64,000 nucleotides of DNA from CBDCMJ01 sp965218875 (GTDB taxonomy: Bacteria > Chloroflexota > Dehalococcoidia > Lucifugimonadales > UBA3495), in the NCBI GenBank assembly GCA_965218875.1, contig OZ244707.1:434001-498000 (forward strand), in the 5' to 3' direction. Numbering within the stretch: the stretch's first letter is position 1; each line of letters begins with the position of its first letter. The notes under the pieces are model-generated. The model was not told the origin of the DNA, ran no database searches, and worked only from the letters and a program-made list of their open reading frames with translations. This document shows, piece by piece, positions 44,171-52,040 of the stretch. Made by a program: the position numbers and the translations under genes.

Positions 44171-44236
44171 GCCCGGGCTCCATTCGTAGCCCGGGCAGCC
44201 AATACCACGGCCATCCAGTTAGGGGTGGCCGTTTTT
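44171..44236 (+). terminator. Two hairpins, the second a Rho-independent terminator
   Basis: First hairpin: GCCCGGGCT / AGCCCGGGC (44,171-44,196) with an 8-base loop. Second: ACGGCCATCC / GGGTGGCCGT (44,207-44,232) with an AGTTAG loop and a T run to 44,236. They end the small zinc-ribbon-like gene. The rest of the 44,054-44,472 gap shows only the dnaE promoter candidate. Confidence 0.85.
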
Positions 44237-44419
44237 CGTTATAACGCCCCCCCATAGATGCTCTTTCCCGCCCATGGGTCGGGCCGCATCGACCGGGAGT
44301 AGGGACCGGGAATGGATTAGGGCATTTCCGGAGATGCCCTGCCAGACCGCTGTTGCCAGTCCGCGTTACCTGTTCTGGTAGTTGACCCGGCAACAGTTAC
44401 CACATCTGGTGTTTTCTAC

Positions 44420-44452
44420 TTGACAAGACGCTATTTGGCCAGGGTTTATAAT
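44420..44452 (+). promoter_or_regulatory. Candidate dnaE promoter with unusually long spacer
   Basis: Perfect TTGACA (44,420-44,425) and perfect TATAAT (44,447-44,452), but 21 bp apart rather than 16-18. Either box may work alone, or the spacing may reduce strength. It lies just upstream of the dnaE ATG. Confidence 0.45.
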
Positions 44453-44472
44453 AGGCCCCTAGCGGAGGTCCT

Positions 44473-47400
44473 ATGTCTCAACCTGGTCCAGCCACCGGCT
44501 TCACCCACCTGCACGTCCACACCGAGTACAGCATGCTGGACGGCATCAGCCGCATCCCCAGCTTGGTGGCCCGCACCAAGGAGCTGGGCATGGACTCCCT
44601 GGCCATTACCGACCACGGCACCTTTTACGGGGTGGTCGATTTCTACTCGGCCTGCAAAGAGGCCGGCGTCAAGCCCATCATTGGCTGCGAGGTCTACGTG
44701 GCCCGCGGCAGCCGCTTCGATAAGACCGGTAATGAGCGCAGCCCCCACCACCTGGTGCTTCTGGCCCGGGACAACACCGGCTACAAGAATTTGATGCGCC
44801 TGGTCACCCAGGCCCACGTGGAGGGTTTTCACTACCGGCCCCGCATCGACGGCGAGTTGCTGGGCGAGTACCATCAAGGCCTGGTAGCCCTTTCCGGATG
44901 CCCCTCCGCCGAGGTCCCCCGGTTGTTGGCCGACGGCAACCCGCAGGAGGCCGCCCGGGTGGCGTCCTGGTACCGGGAGCGGTTCGGCGACGGTTATTTT
45001 TTTGAGCTGCAGCGCCACGAGCACGTTCCCAATCTGCCCGAGATCAACAGCGCCCTGGTTGACCTGGGCCGGGAGCTGAACATCCCCCTGGTGGTCACCA
45101 ACGACGCCCACTACGTAAAGCGGGAGGAGTCCCCCCTCCAGGACCTTTATATTTGCATCCAGACCAACACCACGGTGCACGACGAGAAGCGCCTCCGCAT
45201 GGAGGACGACTCCTACTACATCAAGAGCCCGGAGGAGATGGCCCGGCTATTCCCCGATTTCCCCGGAGCGCTGGAGAACACCCGCCTGATAGCGGACATG
45301 TGCAACGTGGACCTGGACTTTGGCCAGACCCACCTGCCGAAGTATGCCACCCCCGGAGACGTGGACGCCGACCAGTACCTGGCCAAGCTGTGCTGGGAAG
45401 GGTTCGAGCGCCGGTACCCCCACCCCACCTCCGAAGCCAGGGCCAGGCTGCAGTACGAGCTGGACGTGATCGGCCACACCAGCTTCGCCAACTACTTCCT
45501 GGTGGTGTGGGACATCATCGATTTCACCAGGCGCAACAACATCATGTTCGCCGTCCGGGGGAGCGCCGCGGGCAGCGTCGCCCTCTACTGCCTGGGCATC
45601 ACCGACGTGGACCCCCTGGAGTACCGGCTGGTCTTCGAGCGTTTCCTCAACCTGGAGCGCAAGGAAATGCCCGACATAGACCTGGACTTCCAGGACGACC
45701 GCCGCGACGAGGTGCTCCAATACGTCATAAGCCGCTACGGCAGCGACCGGGTGGCCCAGATTATCACCTTCGGCACCCTGGGAGCCAAGGCCGCCCTGCG
45801 GGACGTGGGCCGGGCCCTGGGGATGCCCTACGGCGACGTGGACCGGGTGGCCCGCATGGTGCCCTTCAAAGCCCGGACGCTGGACGACGCCCTCAAGGTC
45901 AGCCCCGACCTTCAGGACGCCTACCAGAGCAACGACGCGATACGGACCCTGGTCGATTCCGCCCAGGGGCTGGAAGGGATAGTGCACCACGTCAGCACCC
46001 ATGCCGCGGGGGTGCTCATCGCCGAGGACCCCCTTACCGAGACCGTTCCACTGCAAAGGCCCGTCCGGGGGGGCGACGGCGACCAATTGCTGATGACCCA
46101 GCTATCCATGAACCCGGTGGCCAGCTTGGGCCTGCTCAAAATGGACTTCCTCGGCCTGACCAACCTCACCATCCTGGACCGGGTGATAAAGCTGGTGGCC
46201 GAGAGCCGGGGCGTCCACATAGACTTGGACCGGCTGCCCCTGGACGATGCCAAGACCTTCGAACTGCTTTCCTCGGGCCATACCACCGACCTGTTCCAAC
46301 TGGAAAGCGCGGGGATGCGGAGGTACATCAAGGGGTTGAAACCCTCCAACCTGGGGGACATCGCGGCGATGATCGCCCTGTACCGGCCTGGGCCGATGGA
46401 GAATATCGACACCTTCATCGACGCCAAGTTCGGCCGAGTGCCCATAACCTACCCCGACCCCAGCCTCAAGGAATTGCTGGACGAGACCTACGGGATCATC
46501 GTGTACCAAGACCAGGTGCTCCTGATACTCCAGCAGTTCGCCGGCTATACGCTGGGAAACGCGGACATAGTAAGAAAGGCCATGGGGAAGAAGATTCCCT
46601 CCCTCATGGCCCAGGAGCGGGACCGGTTCGTGGCCGGCGCCCTAGCCAAGGGGTACGAAGAGAAGCTGGCGGTGGACATATTCAACCTGATCGAGCCCTT
46701 CGCCGGTTACGCCTTCAACAAAGCCCACAGTGTCAGCTACGCCCTGATCTCCTTTTGGACCGCCTACTTCAAGGCCCACTATCCGCTGGAGTACATGGCC
46801 TCGGTGCTCAACTCCCGGATGGACCACCCGGACAAGATGGTGTCATCCATCAACGAGTGCATCAGGTTGAAAATCCCGGTGCTCCTCCCCGACATAAACC
46901 GCTCTGAAGAGCTGTTCACTATTGACAGGGAAAACGGCGATGGAGAAAACGGCGACGGGGAAAGCGGGGCCGCACCGGGCTTGAGGGTGGGACTGGCCGC
47001 CGTCAAGACCGTCGGCGGAGCGGCGGTGCGCCCCCTGGTGGAGGAGCGCAAAGCCGGCGGGCCTTACGCGTCCATCGACGATTTTTGCCGCCGGGCTGAC
47101 TCCAGGGGACTCAACCGCCGCACCCTGGACAGCCTGGTGCGTGCCGGGGCCTTCGACAGCCTCGGTCCCAGGGGTGCGGTGTTGGACGCGCTGGACCGCA
47201 TCGTTGCCACCGCCCAGAGGGAGGCCCGCACCCGCAGTTCCGGCCAGACCAGCATGTTCGACGGCGCCAATGGGGACACGGAAACGGGCCCGGGACCGAG
47301 CATACTCCTTGCCGGCGCCGACGTGTCCCACCAGCAGAAGGCGGCGTGGGAGCGGGAACTGCTGGGGCTGCCCTTCTCGGTCAATCCGTTGAGAGAACTC

Positions 47401-48099
47401 GCATCCGTCGACCCGGGCGACGCCGTCACTTCCGTAGAGCAGCTTGACGACGAGACGGAGGGCCAGGCCCTCACCCTGCTGGGCTACGTGTCCAGCTCCG
47501 GCGAGCGGTACACCAAGGACCAAAAGCGGTTCCTGGTGGTTACCCTGGACTTGCTGGGCGGACCGGTGGAGGTTGTGGTCTGGCCCGACGTTCTGCAGCG
47601 CACCCGGGAGCTGTGGCAAGAAGGCCTGCTGGTGCGGGCCACCGGGAAAGTGCGCATCCGAGATGACCGGTTCTCCTTGGCTTGCGACCAGGCGGAGGAA
47701 TACGCCATCGATGAACACGCAGCCGCTGAAACGCCCAATGGAGGTGGCCGGGACACGATATCCGGCAACGGCAAATCCGCCCACGCTCCAAATGGGCGGG
47801 CCCCGGCCGCCGCCCCACCCCAGGAACGTCAGGCGCCCGCCGGTTCCCCAGAGGCGCGTACGCGGGTGCTGCGCCTGGGGGTCACCGAGTCGGACGACCC
47901 CGTGGCTGACGCCCAGTTGCTTCGGGAAGCCGTGGGCATCCTGCTGGAATATCCCGGCAAAGACCGGGTCAATATGGCGATTCGCGCCGCCGGACGCACC
48001 GTCCTGATGGACCTGCCGGTGGTCAGCACCGGGTTCTGCCCGGAGTTGCGGACGCGCTTGGAGGGCTTGTTGGGGGCCGAAGCCGTGGCCCTGGAGTAA
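44473..48099 (+). CDS. dnaE: DNA polymerase III alpha subunit
   Basis: Replicative polymerase of 1,208 residues. An N-terminal PHP domain (FTHLHVHTEYSMLDG, then AITDHGTFYG) is followed by the C-family polymerase core with VRGSAAGSVALYCLGI near 358 and the catalytic PDIDLDFQDDRRDEVLQYV near 397-415. GIIVYQDQVLLILQQFAGYTLGNADIVRKAMGKK near 674 is the fingers region, and YAFNKAHSVSYALISFWTAYFKA near 750 is also typical. Helix-hairpin-helix and OB-fold regions follow (LTLLGYVSSSGERYTKDQKRFLVVTL near 1,000). Two short acidic inserts (NGDGENGDGESG) interrupt the thumb region. GGAGGTCCT precedes the ATG. Confidence 0.96.
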   Translation: MSQPGPATGFTHLHVHTEYSMLDGISRIPSLVARTKELGMDSLAITDHGTFYGVVDFYSACKEAGVKPIIGCEVYVARGSRFDKTGNERSPHHLVLLARDNTGYKNLMRLVTQAHVEGFHYRPRIDGELLGEYHQGLVALSGCPSAEVPRLLADGNPQEAARVASWYRERFGDGYFFELQRHEHVPNLPEINSALVDLGRELNIPLVVTNDAHYVKREESPLQDLYICIQTNTTVHDEKRLRMEDDSYYIKSPEEMARLFPDFPGALENTRLIADMCNVDLDFGQTHLPKYATPGDVDADQYLAKLCWEGFERRYPHPTSEARARLQYELDVIGHTSFANYFLVVWDIIDFTRRNNIMFAVRGSAAGSVALYCLGITDVDPLEYRLVFERFLNLERKEMPDIDLDFQDDRRDEVLQYVISRYGSDRVAQIITFGTLGAKAALRDVGRALGMPYGDVDRVARMVPFKARTLDDALKVSPDLQDAYQSNDAIRTLVDSAQGLEGIVHHVSTHAAGVLIAEDPLTETVPLQRPVRGGDGDQLLMTQLSMNPVASLGLLKMDFLGLTNLTILDRVIKLVAESRGVHIDLDRLPLDDAKTFELLSSGHTTDLFQLESAGMRRYIKGLKPSNLGDIAAMIALYRPGPMENIDTFIDAKFGRVPITYPDPSLKELLDETYGIIVYQDQVLLILQQFAGYTLGNADIVRKAMGKKIPSLMAQERDRFVAGALAKGYEEKLAVDIFNLIEPFAGYAFNKAHSVSYALISFWTAYFKAHYPLEYMASVLNSRMDHPDKMVSSINECIRLKIPVLLPDINRSEELFTIDRENGDGENGDGESGAAPGLRVGLAAVKTVGGAAVRPLVEERKAGGPYASIDDFCRRADSRGLNRRTLDSLVRAGAFDSLGPRGAVLDALDRIVATAQREARTRSSGQTSMFDGANGDTETGPGPSILLAGADVSHQQKAAWERELLGLPFSVNPLRELASVDPGDAVTSVEQLDDETEGQALTLLGYVSSSGERYTKDQKRFLVVTLDLLGGPVEVVVWPDVLQRTRELWQEGLLVRATGKVRIRDDRFSLACDQAEEYAIDEHAAAETPNGGGRDTISGNGKSAHAPNGRAPAAAPPQERQAPAGSPEARTRVLRLGVTESDDPVADAQLLREAVGILLEYPGKDRVNMAIRAAGRTVLMDLPVVSTGFCPELRTRLEGLLGAEAVALE

Positions 48100-48243
48100 A
48101 GCCCGGGTTTCAGTCGACGGACTCACCTGTCTGAACCGGGATCCGTGTTATTATGCTCGCGCCGTCCGGCGGCGTGAGAGTCCGCTGCCGCGCCGCCCTG
48201 AGATTGCCTTCCGGCCTGCTCGGCCCAACGGAGCGGTGCAACC

Positions 48244-48738
48244 ATGCAAGCCAAAGACTTTTGGGACGTCCTGAAACAACGGGGCCTGACCTTCTTCTCC
48301 GGGGTCCCTGACTCCACCTTCCAGAACGCGTACCACTGGATGGTGTCGGACCCGGAAATCCGCTACGTTCCGGCCCCCAGGGAGGACGCGGCGCTGGGTA
48401 TTGCTAGCGCGGCCTACTTCACGGGCCAGCTTGGCGGCGTGATGATGCAGAACTCCGGGGTCGGCAACATAGTCAACCCCTTGACTTCCTTCAGCTTGAT
48501 GTATCGCGTCCCCGTGCTGTTGGTCATAGGCTGGCGTGGCTACGGCGGCCCGCCCAACGACGCGCCGGAGCACTGGATCATGGGCGCCAAGACCCCAGAG
48601 ATCCTGGACTTGCTGGAAGTGCCCTGGGAAACGCTCGAACCCGAAAACCTGGAGACGTCCCTGGACCGTCTGCTGGAAACCATGCACGCTCAATCGACGC
48701 CGGGAGCGCTGCTGGTGCGGGCCGGAGTAATAGAGTGA
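48244..48738 (+). CDS. ThDP-dependent decarboxylase alpha subunit (sulfopyruvate/phosphonopyruvate type)
   Basis: A 164-residue PYR-domain protein similar to ComD. MQAKDFWDVLKQRGLTFFSGVPDSTFQNAYHWM has the VPDS signature of phosphonopyruvate and sulfopyruvate decarboxylases. PAPREDAALGIASAAYFTGQLGGVMMQNSGVGNIVNPLTS near 46-85 holds the ThDP-activating Glu (in REDAA) and the QNSG-N loop. Its stop overlaps the beta subunit start. Which oxoacid is used cannot be told. No coenzyme M or phosphonate genes are adjacent. Confidence 0.85.
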   Translation: MQAKDFWDVLKQRGLTFFSGVPDSTFQNAYHWMVSDPEIRYVPAPREDAALGIASAAYFTGQLGGVMMQNSGVGNIVNPLTSFSLMYRVPVLLVIGWRGYGGPPNDAPEHWIMGAKTPEILDLLEVPWETLEPENLETSLDRLLETMHAQSTPGALLVRAGVIE

Positions 48739-49307
48739 TCGACCGTTACACAGCCATCGGAAAGATCCTGGAGCACGTGGATAGCTCCGGCCTTGTGGTG
48801 AGCACCACCGGCATGATATCCCGCGAAGTATTCGCCACCGAGGACCGGCCGGGGAATTTCTACATGATTGGGTCCATGGGCCTGGCGTCGGCCCTGGGGC
48901 TGGGCTTGGCCGTGCTCCAGCCTGAGCAGCGCGTCTTCATCCTCGAGGGGGACGGCAGCGCCCTGATGAGCCTGGGCAACCTTCCCCTCATAGCCTCGGA
49001 AAGTCCCGGCAACCTGGTCCACGTGGTCTTGGACAACGAGGCCTACGAGTCCACTGGGGCGCAACCCTCCATCAGCTCCGCCTTCGAGCTTGTCCAGGTG
49101 GCCCTAAGCTGCGGCTACCGGACGGTGGTCCGCGCCGACGACCTCGAAGGGCTGGAGACTGCCTTGCTGGACTGCGCCCGCCGGACCGGCCCTCATTTCA
49201 TCCTGGTCAAGGCAACCATCGCGCCGGTGGCGGGAATTCCGCGGGTGTCCCACCCCCCCACCGAGATCCGGGACCGGTTCAAGGGCAGCGTGGCCGGGCA
49301 GGCGTAG
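48735..49307 (+). CDS. ThDP-dependent decarboxylase beta subunit (sulfopyruvate/phosphonopyruvate type)
   Basis: A 190-residue PP-domain protein like ComE. MIGSMGLASALGLGLAVLQPEQRVFILEGDGSALMSLGNLPLIA near 50-90 contains the ThDP motif starting GDGS, closed by LDNEAYESTGAQPS near 98. It starts at GTG overlapping the alpha stop by four bases, ensuring equal synthesis. Together the subunits form one active site. The pair is a split version of single-chain phosphonopyruvate decarboxylases. Confidence 0.86.
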   Translation: MIDRYTAIGKILEHVDSSGLVVSTTGMISREVFATEDRPGNFYMIGSMGLASALGLGLAVLQPEQRVFILEGDGSALMSLGNLPLIASESPGNLVHVVLDNEAYESTGAQPSISSAFELVQVALSCGYRTVVRADDLEGLETALLDCARRTGPHFILVKATIAPVAGIPRVSHPPTEIRDRFKGSVAGQA

Positions 49308-49491
49308 TCCACGCGGCAGAGACGCGATAGCTCCGGGGCCTGTGTCGCGCTAAAGCCAGAATGGAGCGATACCGCCGCCATTTCACCATTTCCTTGGCGT
49401 ATCGGACTATTATTCGCGCCCAGCAAGACGAATCGCAGTCTTTCCGCTTAAATTAGGCGTCGACAACCTCATCCGCGGCGCCGGAAAATAT

Positions 49492-49520
49492 TTGACCTCG
49501 CCGTTGGCTGCTGGTACACT
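49492..49520 (+). promoter_or_regulatory. Sigma70-type promoter ahead of the panD-methyltransferase genes
   Basis: TTGACC at 49,492-49,497 and TACACT at 49,515-49,520 with a 17-bp spacer. It would start an RNA near 49,527, about 545 bases before the panD-like start codon. Confidence 0.6.
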
Positions 49521-49526
49521 CCCAGG

Positions 49527-50071
49527 CGCAGCGAAGAGGCTTACCAGAGACACCTCGGGTGACGGTCTGCTGCATCCCGTGGCCGTTATCCCACCAGGTG
49601 AGAGTATGAACCACCCACACCTGTCCGCCACCCACATAGAGCCTGGAGGCTACTGGTCTTGGCTCCGCAGCCACGGCCGTCACGGTCTGCATAGCACCCA
49701 CCGGGCTGAGGCGCGCTCCGCCCGTTGCTACGCCGCATCTCGCTCCCCCGCGACCACGCTCCAGACCACCGTTCCCTAGCATACTTCCCCGATTTCGCTC
49801 CAACCCCACGGGCCCAAGTTCCGGGCGGATGGACTGCGTGTGCGTCGTCACGCCGCCGGACGAGGGGAGAGGCATGTTGAGCCGCGTCTAGCCGGCAGGT
49901 TTGACATTCAGCTTCCACCCTTGCTGGAGGAGAACAACGGCTGGGCTCTGGGCGTGGGGAGCGTGACGGGCGAGACAAGAACATTCCCCAGGGGACCACG
50001 CTGGGCCGGAATCCCGGGTTTGCCCCCTACACACCTAGACGTTAAGGGACTATAAGGAAGGTAAAGAAGAC
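49527..50071 (+). other. Long untranslated leader or unrecognised RNA upstream of panD-like gene
   Basis: No protein family is recognisable here on either strand. The longest plus frames are short (for example an ATG at 49,606). The stretch begins downstream of a good promoter and ends at GGAAGG, the panD-like ribosome site. I tested it by eye for SAM, TPP, cobalamin, glycine and T-box consensus motifs, and for RNase P, tmRNA and SRP core motifs, and matched none. It may hold a novel structured leader, a separate small RNA, or simply unused sequence. Confidence 0.4.
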
Positions 50072-50443
50072 ATGAGAGAAGTACTGAGATCGAAGATTCA
50101 CCGGTCGTTCGTCACGGCCAAGAACCTTGACTACATTGGCAGTATTTCCATTGACAGCGCCCTCATGGAAAAAGTGGACCTGTGGGAATACGAAAAGGTG
50201 TTGATCTGCGACGTGACCAGCGGCAACCGCTGGGAGACCTACGTCCTAGCCGCCGAATACGGTTCCGGAATCGTATCGGTGCAGGGCGCCGGCGCTCACC
50301 TGTGCGAGGTGGGAGACTGCCTGATCATTCTCTCCTTCGAAGTAAGTGAGGACCCGGTCGAACCCAAGATGATACTGGTGGACGGCGCCAATAGGTTCGT
50401 CGAGTACCTAGAGGGGACCAGGCATGTCCAGCAAGTTCACTGA
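50072..50443 (+). CDS. panD: Aspartate 1-decarboxylase-like pyruvoyl enzyme (PanD family)
   Basis: A 123-residue PanD homologue. Canonical PanD self-cleaves before a serine to form a pyruvoyl group and decarboxylates aspartate to beta-alanine. The sequence SKIHRSFVTAKNLDYIGSISID keeps the Lys (residue 8), Tyr 21 and the Gly23-Ser24 cleavage site. GNRWETY keeps Arg 53, Thr 56 and Tyr 57. The normally invariant Asn of the NGAAAH motif is Gln here (SVQGAGAH, residue 71), and VTNG is VTSG. The gene overlaps the downstream methyltransferase by 20 bases. No panB or panC is adjacent. Aspartate may still be the substrate, but a different amino acid is possible. Confidence 0.85.
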   Translation: MREVLRSKIHRSFVTAKNLDYIGSISIDSALMEKVDLWEYEKVLICDVTSGNRWETYVLAAEYGSGIVSVQGAGAHLCEVGDCLIILSFEVSEDPVEPKMILVDGANRFVEYLEGTRHVQQVH

Positions 50444-51242
50444 ACAGGAAACCGAAGCCTTCTACGACTCCGAGGATGCTCTATACCGGTCCTTTTGGGA
50501 CAAGGAAGGGAGCCTCCACTGGGGAATCTTCGACGGCTCCACGGGGCGGGACTTCCTCAAGGCCTGTGCCAACCTGAACGCCATCATGGCGGGCAAGGCG
50601 AATATAGGCCGGGAGTCCCGCGTGCTGGATATGGGGTGCGGCAACGGCACCACCGCCACCTGGCTGTGCCGGACCCAGGGCTGCCGCGTGACCGGGGTGG
50701 ACCTGAGCGGTGTGCGCATCGGCAACGCCATCGAGTCCCTGGGAGACCAACCGGAAGACGTCCGGCAGCGGCTGGGCTTCGAGAAGGGGTCGGTCACGGC
50801 TCTGCCCTTCGAAGACGGTTCGTTCACCCACGTCTGGAGCCAGGCCACCTTTTACCACGTGCACGACAAGCAGGCGGCCTTGCGCGAGGCCTACCGCGTG
50901 TTGGCTGAGGGCGGGACCCTGGTCTTCGACGACTTGATCAAGCCCAAGCCCCAGGTCAGCGAAAACGCCAGGACCTACGTTTACAACCGGCTGCTATTCG
51001 ACACCGACTTCAACTTCCACTCCTATCAAACCGCCCTGCAGGACGCCGGCTTCCAGGTCGCGGAAGCCCTGGACCTGTCCCCTCACCTCCGCACCAGCTA
51101 CCAGTGCCTGTCAGAGGCAGCCCAAGCTCACGGCCAGGAGCACGGGGAGCACTACCTGCAACTGTCCGCGGCCTACGACCAGATGGTCAGAGCCATCGAA
51201 GACAACGAACTGGGTTGGGGTTTCTACCTGTGCCGCAAGTAG
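50424..51242 (+). CDS. SAM-dependent methyltransferase, sarcosine/dimethylglycine methyltransferase-like
   Basis: Class I methyltransferase of 272 residues. The N terminus TEAFYDSEDALYRSFWDKEGSLHWGIFDG resembles glycine/sarcosine/dimethylglycine N-methyltransferases, which begin with a YYDSDDA...HLG element. Motif I is VLDMGCGNGTTATWL near 69, the acidic loop is VTGVDLSG near 91, and VTALPFEDGSFTHVWSQATFYHV near 125 is motif II/III. The start lies inside the end of the panD-like gene, which predicts translational coupling. I infer N-methylation of a small amine or amino acid, possibly the PanD product. Related methyltransferases also act on other small molecules. Confidence 0.82.
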   Translation: MSSKFTEQETEAFYDSEDALYRSFWDKEGSLHWGIFDGSTGRDFLKACANLNAIMAGKANIGRESRVLDMGCGNGTTATWLCRTQGCRVTGVDLSGVRIGNAIESLGDQPEDVRQRLGFEKGSVTALPFEDGSFTHVWSQATFYHVHDKQAALREAYRVLAEGGTLVFDDLIKPKPQVSENARTYVYNRLLFDTDFNFHSYQTALQDAGFQVAEALDLSPHLRTSYQCLSEAAQAHGQEHGEHYLQLSAAYDQMVRAIEDNELGWGFYLCRK

Positions 51243-51322
51243 TCTGACCGCGGCCGGGCGGGTAGCCGGGCCGGTTGCTTGGTTACTTAGGGAACCTCTA
51301 TAACGAAGGGAGGACCGAGCCG

Positions 51323-51955
51323 GTGCAGGAGAGCGAAAACAGGGTCCAGTGGGTCTACGCCTCCTCTAACAACCAAGAGCTCCAGGAGCGGTACGACCAG
51401 TGGGCCGAGGCTTACGACCAGGACCTGGAGGCCGATTTCGCTTGGAACGCGCCCCAGACGGCCGCCCGGCTGTTCGCCGCGCTGGTGCCCAGGGAATCAC
51501 CCGTCCTCGACGCGGGGGCTGGAACGGGGCTGGTGGGGCAAGCCCTCGCTGAGATGGGGTTCACCGACATGGTGGCCATGGACCTGTCGGAAGGAATGTT
51601 GGAACAGGCCCGCGGGAAGGGAGTCTACCGGGAGTGCCGCCGCATGGTTCTGGGAGACCCACTAGGCTTCGATAGCGGACAGTTCGAGGGGATTATCAGC
51701 GTTGGCGTCTTCACCCTGGGTCACGCCCCGGCCAGCGCCTTCGACGAGCTGATCAGGATCACGAAGCCCGGCGGGTTCATAGTGTTCAGCCTGCGCACCG
51801 ACGTGTACCTGGAGGGGGGATTCAAGGAGAAGCTCGACGGCCTGGTATCGGAAGGCCGGTGGACCCTTGCCGAGGCCACGGAGCCTTTCCAGCCCCTGCC
51901 CAAGGGCGAGCCGGAAGTCTACCACCAGATCTGGGCTTACCAAGTTCCCGGCTAA
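51323..51955 (+). CDS. SAM-dependent methyltransferase, METTL27-like
   Basis: Class I methyltransferase of 210 residues. LQERYDQWAEAYDQDLEADFAW at the start, VLDAGAGTGLVGQALAEMGF near 69 (motif I) and AMDLSEGMLEQARGKGVYREC near 93 match the Williams-Beuren METTL27 group. VGVFTLGHAPASAFDELIRITKPGGFIVFSLR completes the core. I chose GTG at 51,323, which has GGGAGGA upstream; the frame is open to 51,275. It is 80 bases after the first methyltransferase and probably in the same unit. The substrate is unknown. Confidence 0.82.
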   Translation: MQESENRVQWVYASSNNQELQERYDQWAEAYDQDLEADFAWNAPQTAARLFAALVPRESPVLDAGAGTGLVGQALAEMGFTDMVAMDLSEGMLEQARGKGVYRECRRMVLGDPLGFDSGQFEGIISVGVFTLGHAPASAFDELIRITKPGGFIVFSLRTDVYLEGGFKEKLDGLVSEGRWTLAEATEPFQPLPKGEPEVYHQIWAYQVPG

Positions 51956-52040
51956 AAGATAAGAAGCAGGCCCGATAGGCCCGCCTCTCGGTAACCGGCG
52001 GTTGGTGGCGGGAGTCTCCACAAGACCCCCCATTAACTCT

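Noticed and set aside
49453..49875. 140-codon minus-strand frame in the gap before panD
   Set aside because: No homology pattern, Gly/Arg/Thr-rich composition, and it opposes a good plus-strand promoter and leader.
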